From: Mycolicibacterium sp. CR10
GTDB lineage: Bacteria > Actinomycetota > Actinomycetes > Mycobacteriales > Mycobacteriaceae
Reading direction: 5' to 3'
Length of the DNA stretch: 64,000 nucleotides
Assembly: GCF_005222675.1 (NCBI RefSeq)
Contig: NZ_STGE01000044.1
Span: 1 to 64,000 of the forward strand
Made by a program: the position numbers and the translations under genes. Under the pieces are notes generated by a model that did not search any database, had not been told where the DNA came from, and saw nothing but the letters and a program-made list of their open reading frames with translations. This document shows positions 34,203 to 41,487 of the stretch, one piece after another; the first letter of the stretch is position 1, and each line of letters starts with the position of its first letter.

Positions 34203-34862
34203 TCAGTACTGGCCGGCGGTGCGCGGCAGATAAGAGCAGACCAGAACCTCGTTGTCCAGGGACAACAGTTGGGCGATGGCCTGCTCTTCGTCGTTCTGTG
34301 ACTGGTTTCCCCGGGAACCGCTCGCCGGCTCCACCCGCATCGTGAACAACACCTGCGCCTGCGTGGGGGACCACGACACCATCTTGTCGATCGAGGTCAC
34401 CTCGGCGCTGCCGTACTGCTTGCGGAACGCATCACTGGACAGGCTCGCGAGGGCCAGATCCGCGCGCTTCTCCTTGGCCGCGTCGAACAGCCCGCACAGT
34501 GTGTTGCGGGCCACGGTCTCGTCGTCGCCGTTGGTCAGCGCGTCGAGGTAGTCCTGAATCGCCGTCTTCGCCGATGCCTCGGTCAATGTCCCCCCCGGCG
34601 CTTTCTCGTCCCGGCTACCGGTGATCGCCACCGCGGCGACCACCGCGACGATTGCGCCTATGGCGAGTGCCGCGACAGCCGCGATGATCCATTTGCGGCG
34701 GCCGCGACGCGGGTACTGCACCGGCGGCGGCAGCATTCCCGGATACGTCGAGTCGATGCCCGCACCGGGATACGGCGGGTATGCCTGCGGCGGATACGGC
34801 TCCGGATACATTTGCGGGCCGACCGGTCCGGCGCCGTATTGGGGCGGGTACGGACCAGTCAT
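34203..34862 (-). CDS. Single-pass membrane protein with Pro/Tyr-rich N-terminus (Rv2203-like)
   Basis: The 219-residue protein has about 50 N-terminal residues rich in Pro, Tyr and Gly (PYPPQYGAGPVGPQMYPEPY), a basic stop (RRGRRK), one membrane helix (WIIAAVAALAIGAIVAVVAAVAI), and an external domain from ~residue 82. The external part (TEASAKTAIQDYLDALTNGDDETVARNTLCGLF) resembles the fold of small SnoaL/lumazine-binding-like accessory domains and has Cys near 123 and 210 that could form a disulfide. No function is known to me. Its start is divergent from adoK. Confidence 0.78.
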   Translation of the reverse strand: MTGPYPPQYGAGPVGPQMYPEPYPPQAYPPYPGAGIDSTYPGMLPPPVQYPRRGRRKWIIAAVAALAIGAIVAVVAAVAITGSRDEKAPGGTLTEASAKTAIQDYLDALTNGDDETVARNTLCGLFDAAKEKRADLALASLSSDAFRKQYGSAEVTSIDKMVSWSPTQAQVLFTMRVEPASGSRGNQSQNDEEQAIAQLLSLDNEVLVCSYLPRTAGQY

Positions 34863-35023
34863 GAATTTGCTCCTGGGAGAGACGGTGGGGTGTCGGTCAG
34901 CCCTATGGCATCTAAAGTGTTCAGGCGGGCACTCATAGGCAGGTTAGCGCAATCGGCGAGGGTGCCTTCGCGACCGACGGGGCGTCGACGGGGCCGACAT
35001 GAGGCGGCCGCTGTGCCCGACAC

Positions 35024-35029
35024 TAGGGT
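35024..35029 (+). promoter_or_regulatory. Possible -10 box TAGGGT upstream of adoK
   Basis: TAGGGT fits TANNNT and would give a leader of about 60 nt before the GTG at 35095. An inverted repeat TTCGT/ACGAA (35051-35055 with 35063-35067) lies within that leader. Confidence 0.3.
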
Positions 35030-35094
35030 GAACGGCGTTCGTCCGTACGGTTCGTCGAGCGTACGAAGACCGAAAACATGAAGGGTGAGACTGC

Positions 35095-36069
35095 GTGACC
35101 ATTGCGGTGACCGGATCGATCGCAACCGACCATCTGATGCGTTTCCCGGGTCGGTTCTCCGAGCAACTTCTGGCCGACCATCTCCAGAAGGTGTCGTTGA
35201 GCTTCCTCGTCGACGACCTGGTGGTCCATCGCGGTGGCGTTGCGGGCAACATGGCCTTCGCCATGGGCGTGCTGGGCGACACCCCGACGCTGATCGGTGC
35301 GGTCGGCAAGGATTTCGATGACTATCGGCAGTGGCTCACCTCGCACGGCGTCAACTGCGACAGCGTTCTGGTCTCGGAAACGGCCTACACGGCCCGGTTC
35401 GTGTGTACCACCGACGAGGACATGGCTCAGATCGCGTCGTTCTACCCCGGAGCGATGTCGGAGTCCCGCAACATCAAGCTGGCCGATGTGGTCGCGCGGA
35501 CCGGACCGCCGAGCCTGACAATCATCGGCGCCAACGATCCGGAGGCGATGTTCCTCTACACCGAGGAATGCCGGTCACTGGGCCTGGCCTTCGCCGCGGA
35601 CCCGAGCCAGCAGCTCGCGCGGCTGTCCGGTGAGGAGATCCGCAGGCTCATCGACGGCGCGACGTATCTGTTCACCAACGATTACGAGTGGGATCTGCTG
35701 CTGCAGAAGTCCGGCTGGTCGGAGGCTGAGGTGATGAAGCAGATCAACTTGCGCATCACGACGCTGGGGGAGAAGGGCGTCGACCTCGTCGGCCGCGACG
35801 GCACGTTCGTCCACGTCGACGTCGTACCCGAGACGCGCAAGGAGGATCCGACCGGAATCGGCGACGCCTTCCGCGCAGGATTCCTCACCGGGCGCGATGC
35901 CGGCTTGTCGTTGGAGCGGGCAGCCCAACTGGCGTCCATGGTCGCGACACTGGTGCTCGAGGCGCCGGGTCCACAGGAATGGTCATGGGACCGTGACTCC
36001 GCCGTGGCGCGTCTGAGCGATGCCTACGGTGCCGACGCGGGCCGGGAGATCGCTGCGGCGTTGAACTAG
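35095..36069 (+). CDS. adoK: Adenosine kinase, PfkB family
   Basis: AdoK phosphorylates adenosine to AMP in purine salvage. The 324-residue ribokinase-fold protein shows the substrate lid and first signature (HRGGVAGNMAFAMGVLGD, residues 45-62), NDYEW near 195, and the second PfkB signature DPTGIGDAFRAGF (251-263) with catalytic Asp257 and the anion hole. M. tuberculosis AdoK (Rv2202c) is unusual because it resembles sugar kinases more than eukaryotic adenosine kinases. It starts at GTG with AGGGTGAG upstream. The TAG stop shares CTAG with the asnB stop. Confidence 0.93.
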   Translation: MTIAVTGSIATDHLMRFPGRFSEQLLADHLQKVSLSFLVDDLVVHRGGVAGNMAFAMGVLGDTPTLIGAVGKDFDDYRQWLTSHGVNCDSVLVSETAYTARFVCTTDEDMAQIASFYPGAMSESRNIKLADVVARTGPPSLTIIGANDPEAMFLYTEECRSLGLAFAADPSQQLARLSGEEIRRLIDGATYLFTNDYEWDLLLQKSGWSEAEVMKQINLRITTLGEKGVDLVGRDGTFVHVDVVPETRKEDPTGIGDAFRAGFLTGRDAGLSLERAAQLASMVATLVLEAPGPQEWSWDRDSAVARLSDAYGADAGREIAAALN

Positions 36070-37997
36070 AGCTGCACCGGATAGGTGGGCTCGCTGATCG
36101 CGGGCGTGACGCTTCCCTCGACGAAGATCGCGTGCCACAGCATGAAGATCAGCATGGTCCACAGCCGCCGACTGTGATCGCTTGCGCCACTTCGGTGTTC
36201 GTCGAGCATCGAACGCACTGCGGCCAGGTCGATGAGATGGCCCGCGGCCGATGTGGCGATCATCTGCTGAGCCCAGTCCAGAAGCTCGCCCGACCGTAGC
36301 CAGTGCCGGATCGGCACCGGGAAGCCGAGCTTGGGCCGGTTGAGGACATGGGCGGGCACGATGGGCTCCAGTGCACGCCGCAGCGCGTATTTCGTCGTGG
36401 CCCTGGTGATCTTCTGGTCGAAGGGCAGCCGTGACGCCACCGCGAACACCTCGGGGTCCAGGAACGGCACCCGCAATTCCAACGAGTTGGCCATCGTCAT
36501 CTTGTCGGCCTTGACGAGGATGTCGCCTCGTAACCAGGTGAACAGATCGATGTGCTGCATACGGGCCACCGGGTCCCAGCCCTGTGATTGGGCGTATGCC
36601 GGGGCGGTGACGTCGGTGTGGACCCAGTCGTCGCGGAACCGGGGCAGCACCGCGCGCAACTGCTCGTCGGAGAAACTTCGGGCATTGCCGTAGTAGCGCT
36701 CTTCGAGGGTGAGCGAACCGCGGTGCAGCAGGCTCTTGCCGCGCATGCCTTCGGGGAGCGGCCCCGCCATCTTGCCGACCGATTTGCGAAGCCCACGCGG
36801 CAGATAATCGAACGGCTTGAGCGACAACGGCTCCCGATAGATCGTGTAGCCGCCGAACAGTTCGTCGGCGCCCTCGCCGGACAACACGACCTTGACGTGT
36901 TTGCGGGCTTCCCTGGCGATGAAAAACAGCGGCACGAGAGCCGGATCGGCGACGGGTTCGTCTAGATACCAGACGATTTCGGGAAGCGCGGCGACGAACT
37001 CTGCCTGACTGACGACCCTGGTCACATGCCGCGCGCCGATGGCCTCGGCGGATGCGACCGCCACGTCCACCTCCGAGAAACCCTCGCGTTCGAACCCGGT
37101 GGTGAACGTGATCAGTTTCGGGTTGTGCCGCATCGCCAGCGCCGCGATGGCTGTCGAATCGATGCCGCCGGACAGGAACGCTCCGACCGTGACGTCGGCC
37201 CGCATGTGCTTGGCCACCGAGTCCTCGAGGACCGCGGTGATCTCGTCGTAGCGACGCTGCTCGTCATCGCGTGCGAACGGAACCGCCGAGAACCGCGGGG
37301 TGAAGTATCGGGTGACCGCAGGCTGCTCACCGGGTCGGACCCGGGCATAGCTGCCCGACTCCAGCCGTCGGATACCCCGCTGCAGCGTTTCGGGCTCCGG
37401 CACGTATTGCAGCACCGTGTAGTGCTGCACGGCGCGCTCGTCGATCGCGAGGTCGACGCCCAACTGGCCGGCCACATCGAGCAGGCACTTCTTCTCGCTG
37501 CCCACCACCGTGCCGCCGGGCCCGGTGGCCATGAACAACGGCTTGATCCCGAATGGGTCGCGCGCGCAGAACAACTCCTGCTCGACGCTGTCCCACAGCG
37601 CGAACGCGAACATGCCGCGCAACTGTGTCAGCGCCTCGGTGCCCCAGTAGTGGTAGGCGGCCAGGATGGCTTCGCCGTCGCCGTCGGTGTGGAAGACAGC
37701 ACCGTGTTCGGCGGCCAGGCGCTCCCGCAACTCGAGATAGTTGTAGATCTCGCCGTTGAACACCAGGACGTAGCGGCCCGGCGCGTCACTCGGTCCCCAC
37801 CGCAGCGGTTGATGGCTGTGGGCGATGTCGATGATCGACAACCGGTTGAAGCCGAGGACCACCCGCTCGTCGTTCCACGTCCCAGGCTCGTCGGGGCCGC
37901 GGTGGCGCATCAGCGTGGTGGCGCCGGAGACCGCGTCGACGATGGTGGGAGAGACCTCAGAACCAGAGTTCGTTACCAACGCCAGCAGTCCGCACAC
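36066..37997 (-). CDS. asnB: Glutamine-hydrolysing asparagine synthetase
   Basis: AsnB makes asparagine from aspartate and ATP using the amide of glutamine. The 643-residue protein starts at GTG 37997, so the mature catalytic Cys is residue 2 (V/M-CGLLALV), as required for class II amidotransferases. The glutaminase domain shows RHRGPDEPG, NGEIYNY and DGDGEAILAAY. The synthase domain has the PP-loop SGGIDSTAIA, VVLSGEGADELFGGY and LELRVPFLDPEV. Frames extending to 39080 overlap ctaC and would bury the Cys. It corresponds to Rv2201. Confidence 0.96.
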   Translation of the reverse strand: MCGLLALVTNSGSEVSPTIVDAVSGATTLMRHRGPDEPGTWNDERVVLGFNRLSIIDIAHSHQPLRWGPSDAPGRYVLVFNGEIYNYLELRERLAAEHGAVFHTDGDGEAILAAYHYWGTEALTQLRGMFAFALWDSVEQELFCARDPFGIKPLFMATGPGGTVVGSEKKCLLDVAGQLGVDLAIDERAVQHYTVLQYVPEPETLQRGIRRLESGSYARVRPGEQPAVTRYFTPRFSAVPFARDDEQRRYDEITAVLEDSVAKHMRADVTVGAFLSGGIDSTAIAALAMRHNPKLITFTTGFEREGFSEVDVAVASAEAIGARHVTRVVSQAEFVAALPEIVWYLDEPVADPALVPLFFIAREARKHVKVVLSGEGADELFGGYTIYREPLSLKPFDYLPRGLRKSVGKMAGPLPEGMRGKSLLHRGSLTLEERYYGNARSFSDEQLRAVLPRFRDDWVHTDVTAPAYAQSQGWDPVARMQHIDLFTWLRGDILVKADKMTMANSLELRVPFLDPEVFAVASRLPFDQKITRATTKYALRRALEPIVPAHVLNRPKLGFPVPIRHWLRSGELLDWAQQMIATSAAGHLIDLAAVRSMLDEHRSGASDHSRRLWTMLIFMLWHAIFVEGSVTPAISEPTYPVQL

Positions 37998-38040
37998 CGC
38001 GCCAGTATGCCTAATCGGCGAGGTGTCCAGAGACTGGCAC

Positions 38041-38145
38041 CGGACCCATTCCCCGGTCGCTGCGCTCCTGCCCGCCGGACCCATTCCCCGGTCGCTGCGC
38101 TCCTGCCCGCCGGACCCATTCCCCGGTCGCTGCGCTCCTGCCCGC
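38041..38145. repeat. Three perfect 35-bp tandem repeats
   Basis: Units 38041-38075, 38076-38110 and 38111-38145 are identical, each starting CGGACCCATTCCCCGG and ending GCTCCTGCCCGC. There are no spacers between copies. The unit's core recurs inside pepB, and a diverged version lies after aroG. Confidence 0.95.
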
Positions 38146-38154
38146 AGGTGTGGT

Positions 38155-38170
38155 CTACGCTGCGTAGTAT
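38155..38170 (+). promoter_or_regulatory. Palindromic operator candidate and -10 box upstream of ctaC
   Basis: CTACGC-T-GCGTAG (38155-38167) is a perfect inverted repeat with a single central base. It overlaps TAGTAT (38165-38170), a good -10 hexamer for ctaC with a leader of about 60 nt. Half-sites CTAC/GTAG resemble those of BlaI-type repressors, though the spacing is 5 rather than 4 nt. Confidence 0.45.
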
Positions 38171-38237
38171 TCAGTGCAGCCGTCTGACCGCCCGCCGGTC
38201 CACCGACCGCTCTAGATGACTTCAAGGAGGCGCCAAC

Positions 38238-39272
38238 GTGTCCGCTCGCGGCGTGAAGTTGGTGGCATTGTCCGTGCTCCTGGGAGGGACGGCGGTGCTG
38301 CTCAGCGGGTGCAGCTGGTCTGAGGTGCTCGGCCTGGGATGGCCCACGGGCATCACCCCCGAGGCGCACCTGAACCGGGAATTGTGGATCGGCTCGCTGA
38401 TCGCCGCGCTCGTCGTCGGCGTCATCGTCTACATCCTGTTGTTCTGGACGGTGATCTTCCACCGCAAGAAGAAGAACGACACGGAACTGCCGCGCCAGTT
38501 CGGCTACAACATGCCACTGGAACTGACGCTGACCGTGATCCCGTTCGTGATCATCTCGGTGCTCTTCTACTTCACCGTGGTCGTGCAGGAACGGATGCTG
38601 AACAAGGAGCCCAACCCCGAGGTCGTCATCGACGTCACCGCCTTCCAGTGGAACTGGAAGTTCGGTTACCAGAAGGTCGAGTTCCAGGACGGCACGTTCA
38701 GCTACGACGGCGCCGACAACGCGCGCAAAGAGGCCATGGTCTCCAAGCCCGAAGGTGTCGACAGCCACGGTGAGGAGCAGATCGGCGCGATTCGCGGTCT
38801 CAACCCCGAGGACCGCACCTACCTGAATTTCGACAAGGTCGAAACCCTCGGCTCCTCCACGGAGATCCCGGTGCTCGTGGTGCCCGCCGGTAAGCGGATC
38901 GAGTTCGAGATCGCCTCGGCCGACGTGATCCACGGCTTCTGGGTCCCCGAGTTCCTGTTCAAGCGGGACGTGCTGCCCAACCCGAAGGAAAACAACTCCG
39001 ACAACGTCTTCCAGGTCAGCGAGATCTTCCAGACGGGCGCGTTCGTCGGCCGGTGCACTGAGATGTGCGGCACCTATCACTCGATGATGAACTTCGAACT
39101 GCGCGTGGTGGAGCCCAACGATTTCAAGGCTTACCTCGACCAGCGCATGGCCGGGAGCACGAATGCCGAGGCCCTGCAGGCCATCAACCAGTCGCCCGTG
39201 GCGGTGACCACCAAACCGTTCGATACCCGCCGCGGAGAGCAGGCGCCGCAGGCCCCTCAGGCGAACAGGTAG
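38238..39272 (+). CDS. ctaC: Cytochrome c oxidase subunit II
   Basis: CtaC carries the CuA centre of the aa3 oxidase and takes electrons from QcrC. The 344-residue protein begins with a lipoprotein signal (VLLGGTAVLLSGC), then two membrane helices (LWIGSLIAALVVGVIVYILLFW and MPLELTLTVIPFVIISVLFYF). The outer domain has AFQWNWKFGY and the CuA ligands GRCTEMCGTYHSMM, plus the upstream His in VIHGFWVPEFLFK. The GTG at 38238 follows AAGGAGG by 7 nt. ctaF follows after 8 nt. Confidence 0.96.
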   Translation: MSARGVKLVALSVLLGGTAVLLSGCSWSEVLGLGWPTGITPEAHLNRELWIGSLIAALVVGVIVYILLFWTVIFHRKKKNDTELPRQFGYNMPLELTLTVIPFVIISVLFYFTVVVQERMLNKEPNPEVVIDVTAFQWNWKFGYQKVEFQDGTFSYDGADNARKEAMVSKPEGVDSHGEEQIGAIRGLNPEDRTYLNFDKVETLGSSTEIPVLVVPAGKRIEFEIASADVIHGFWVPEFLFKRDVLPNPKENNSDNVFQVSEIFQTGAFVGRCTEMCGTYHSMMNFELRVVEPNDFKAYLDQRMAGSTNAEALQAINQSPVAVTTKPFDTRRGEQAPQAPQANR

Positions 39273-39280
39273 GACAGCAG

Positions 39281-39700
39281 ATGCATATCGAAGCCAGGTT
39301 GTTCGAGTTCCTGACGGCGTTCTTCGCTCTGTCGGCCGTCGTGTACGGCGTTCTGACCGCGCTGTTCGCCCAGGGGGGTGTGGAATGGGCGGGCACCACG
39401 GCGCTCGTGCTGACCACCGGCCTGACGCTGCTCACCGGGACGTTCTTCCGGTTCGTGGCACGCCGGCTCGACACCAGGCCCGAGGACTACGAGGACGCCG
39501 AGATCGCCGATGGCGCCGGCGAGCTCGGGTTCTACAGCCCGCACAGTTGGTGGCCGCTGTTCATCGCGCTGTCGGCGTCGGTCACCGCTGTCGGAATGGC
39601 GATGTGGCTTTCGTGGCTGATCGTTGCAGGCGTTTGCCTCATCCTGGCCACCGTCGCCGGACTGGTCTTCGAGTACCACGTCGGCCCCGAGAAGCACTGA
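39281..39700 (+). CDS. ctaF: Cytochrome c oxidase subunit IV (actinobacterial)
   Basis: This is a small oxidase subunit of 139 residues with four hydrophobic helices (FEFLTAFFALSAVVYGVLTALF, TTALVLTTGLTLLTGTFFRF, WWPLFIALSASVTAVGMAMWLSW, LIVAGVCLILATVAGLVFEYH) and the conserved EDAEIADGAGELGFYSPHSWWP loop between the second and third. It is the Rv2199c counterpart and a structural part of the bcc-aa3 supercomplex. The ATG at 39281 gives MHIEARLFE; it lies 8 nt after ctaC and should be translated from the same mRNA. Confidence 0.93.
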   Translation: MHIEARLFEFLTAFFALSAVVYGVLTALFAQGGVEWAGTTALVLTTGLTLLTGTFFRFVARRLDTRPEDYEDAEIADGAGELGFYSPHSWWPLFIALSASVTAVGMAMWLSWLIVAGVCLILATVAGLVFEYHVGPEKH

Positions 39701-39846
39701 CAAGGTCACAATCCGGGCATGACTTCGCCCGCGAACCGTGCCGGGCGTCCAGTTCGGGCGTCCCCGTTGGGTAGTGTTGCCGAGGCGCCGTGGGCCCCTG
39801 ACGGCACCAGCGATGTCGCAGAAGCAGTCGAGAAGGATAGGCGTAG

Positions 39847-40710
39847 ATGAGCGGGCCGAATCCCCCCGGAAGGGACTCTGGCGGCTCGGATCTCCCAGGT
39901 GAGGAGCCGGGTAGCCAGCCCTCCTCGGATCAACCCACGCGGGAGGTCGCCGACACCGGCCAGACCGACCACTACTCGCAGGCGTACTCAGCTCCGGAGT
40001 CCGAGCAGTTCGTCAGCGGGCCCTACATGCCCTCCGATTCGTCGCTCTACGACTACGAAAGCTTCGAGCCGACCGTCGACGCCGACGAGCCGCAAACGCC
40101 GCCACGGTGGCCCTGGGTGGTCGGCGTCGTCGCAATCGTCGCGGCGGTCGCACTCGTCGTCTCGGTGTCGGTGTTGGTGACCCGGTCGGATACGGAGAAC
40201 CTCGCGACGCCCGAAACCACCACCAGTGCACCGCCGCCGGTGCAGGACGAAATCACCACCACGACCGTGCCACCGCCACCCCCGCCACCGCCGCCCACGA
40301 CCGAGGAACCGCCACCTCCGCCGCCGGAGACGATCACGGTCACCGAACCTCCGCCGCCCCCGCCGGTCACCGAGGCACCGCCGCCACCTGCTACCAGCGA
40401 GGCACCGCCGCCACCACCGCCGCCGACGACGCGGGCGGCCCCGCGGCAGGTGACCTACTCCGTCACCGGGACCAAGGCACCGGGCGACATCATCACCGTC
40501 ACCTACATCGATGCGTCCGGACGCAGCCGCACGCAGCGCAACGTCTACATCCCGTGGTCGCTGACGGTCACCCCGATCTCGCAGTCCGAGGTCGGTTCCG
40601 TGCAGGCGTCCAGCCTGTTTCTCGTCAGCCGACTGAACTGCTCGATCACCACCAGCGACGGCACCGTGCTGTCGTCGAACGCCAACAACGCCGCACAGAC
40701 CAGTTGCTAG
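39847..40710 (+). CDS. mmpS3: MmpS3-like membrane protein with poly-proline stalk
   Basis: The 287-residue protein has an acidic, Ser/Pro-rich cytosolic segment of ~87 residues and one membrane helix (WVVGVVAIVAAVALVVSVSVLV). Next comes a Thr/Pro stalk with several runs of 6-9 prolines (residues ~127-195), and a C-terminal MmpS domain (QVTYSVTGTKAPGDIITVTYIDASG ... WSLTVTPISQSE ... SSLFLVSRLNCSITTSDG). Two Cys (near 264 and 287) could pair outside the cell. MmpS proteins usually work with MmpL transporters, but none is encoded here. It corresponds to Rv2198c and follows ctaF by 146 bp. Confidence 0.9.
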   Translation: MSGPNPPGRDSGGSDLPGEEPGSQPSSDQPTREVADTGQTDHYSQAYSAPESEQFVSGPYMPSDSSLYDYESFEPTVDADEPQTPPRWPWVVGVVAIVAAVALVVSVSVLVTRSDTENLATPETTTSAPPPVQDEITTTTVPPPPPPPPPTTEEPPPPPPETITVTEPPPPPPVTEAPPPPATSEAPPPPPPPTTRAAPRQVTYSVTGTKAPGDIITVTYIDASGRSRTQRNVYIPWSLTVTPISQSEVGSVQASSLFLVSRLNCSITTSDGTVLSSNANNAAQTSC

Positions 40711-40726
40711 GCAGACCACACCTCTG

Positions 40727-41398
40727 ATGACATACCTCACCGATACCGCTGACAGCTCGCGGCCCACCTTCGATCTTTCCGCGCTGGACCGCGTCGACCG
40801 CATCCTGCTGGGCGGCTGCGTGGCGATCTGGCTTGCTGCATTGGGCGCAGGTGTCGCTGCGACGGTGGCGCTGGTCGACCTGGGCACCGGAAACACCGCG
40901 TCCAGCACCGAATCCGGCACTCCGTGGATTCTCTACACGGTCATCGGGGTTTCGGCCGTGGTGATCGCCGCGGCGGTGCCGTTGCTCCTGCGCGCCCGCC
41001 GCACAGCCCTGGAGGCGTCCGCGCCCGAGCCGCGACCTCAACCGGCCGTGCCGCAGGCCCCGACCCTGGCCCGTGGCGCAGAGGCACCGACGGAGAAGTT
41101 CCGGGTGGCGGTACCTGCGTCGGCCGCCGAGCCCAGCGGTCCGATTCCGCGGGTGCTCGCGCCGGCGGCGGGCACGCTCGACTCACCGGCGGCCGATCGG
41201 CTGTGGCTGCGCTCGGCTGCGGGGATCGCGTCCGCGATGGGCGCCGCGACGCTGCTGACCGCCGTGTCGACCTATCTGATGGCCGTCGACAGCGACACCG
41301 TCGCCTGGGTTCTCTACGGCCTTGCCGGTGTCATCACGCTGGGGATGGTCGCGATACCGGTCTACTTCCTCCGGGAACTGCGCACCCTCGTCGACTGA
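40727..41398 (+). CDS. DUF2561 membrane protein (Rv2197c-like)
   Basis: The 223-residue protein has two pairs of membrane helices: ILLGGCVAIWLAALGAGVAATVALV and PWILYTVIGVSAVVIAAAVPLLL near the N-terminus, and IASAMGAATLLTAVSTYLMAV and WVLYGLAGVITLGMVAIPVYFL near the C-terminus. A ~70-residue Pro/Ala-rich loop links them. Function is unknown. It lies 16 nt after mmpS3 and is the last gene of the ctaC-ctaF-mmpS3 run, facing qcrB. Confidence 0.82.
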   Translation: MTYLTDTADSSRPTFDLSALDRVDRILLGGCVAIWLAALGAGVAATVALVDLGTGNTASSTESGTPWILYTVIGVSAVVIAAAVPLLLRARRTALEASAPEPRPQPAVPQAPTLARGAEAPTEKFRVAVPASAAEPSGPIPRVLAPAAGTLDSPAADRLWLRSAAGIASAMGAATLLTAVSTYLMAVDSDTVAWVLYGLAGVITLGMVAIPVYFLRELRTLVD

Positions 41399-41433
41399 CG
41401 CAAAACCGCCTGGCCCGATGGGCTCAGACAACT

Positions 41434-41466
41434 GATCCGTCCCGGCCGGAGCGGCCGAGACGGATC
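41434..41466. terminator. Possible bidirectional terminator between DUF2561 gene and qcrB
   Basis: A 14-bp stem with one C-A mismatch (41434-41447 with 41453-41466) encloses a 5-nt loop. It sits between two convergent genes. It has no U-tract on either side, so it is less sure than the glnA1 terminator. Confidence 0.5.
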
Positions 41467-41487
41467 ATGTTGGTCTGCTCTTGGTGA

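Larger units (their letters stand above)
37998..38237. other. Divergent control region between asnB and ctaC
   Basis: The 240 bp between the two start codons contains a 3 x 35 bp tandem array (38041-38145), a CTAC-n5-GTAG palindrome (38155-38167), a -10-like TAGTAT and the AAGGAGG ribosome site of ctaC (38224-38230). No coding sequence is seen. Confidence 0.8.

Noticed and set aside
38041..38145. CRISPR array
   Set aside because: The three 35-bp copies are directly adjacent with no spacers, and no cas genes are present.
37998..39080. 5' extension of the asnB frame across the intergenic region and ctaC
   Set aside because: The extension lies antisense to ctaC, includes the tandem repeats, and would hide the N-terminal catalytic Cys needed by AsnB.
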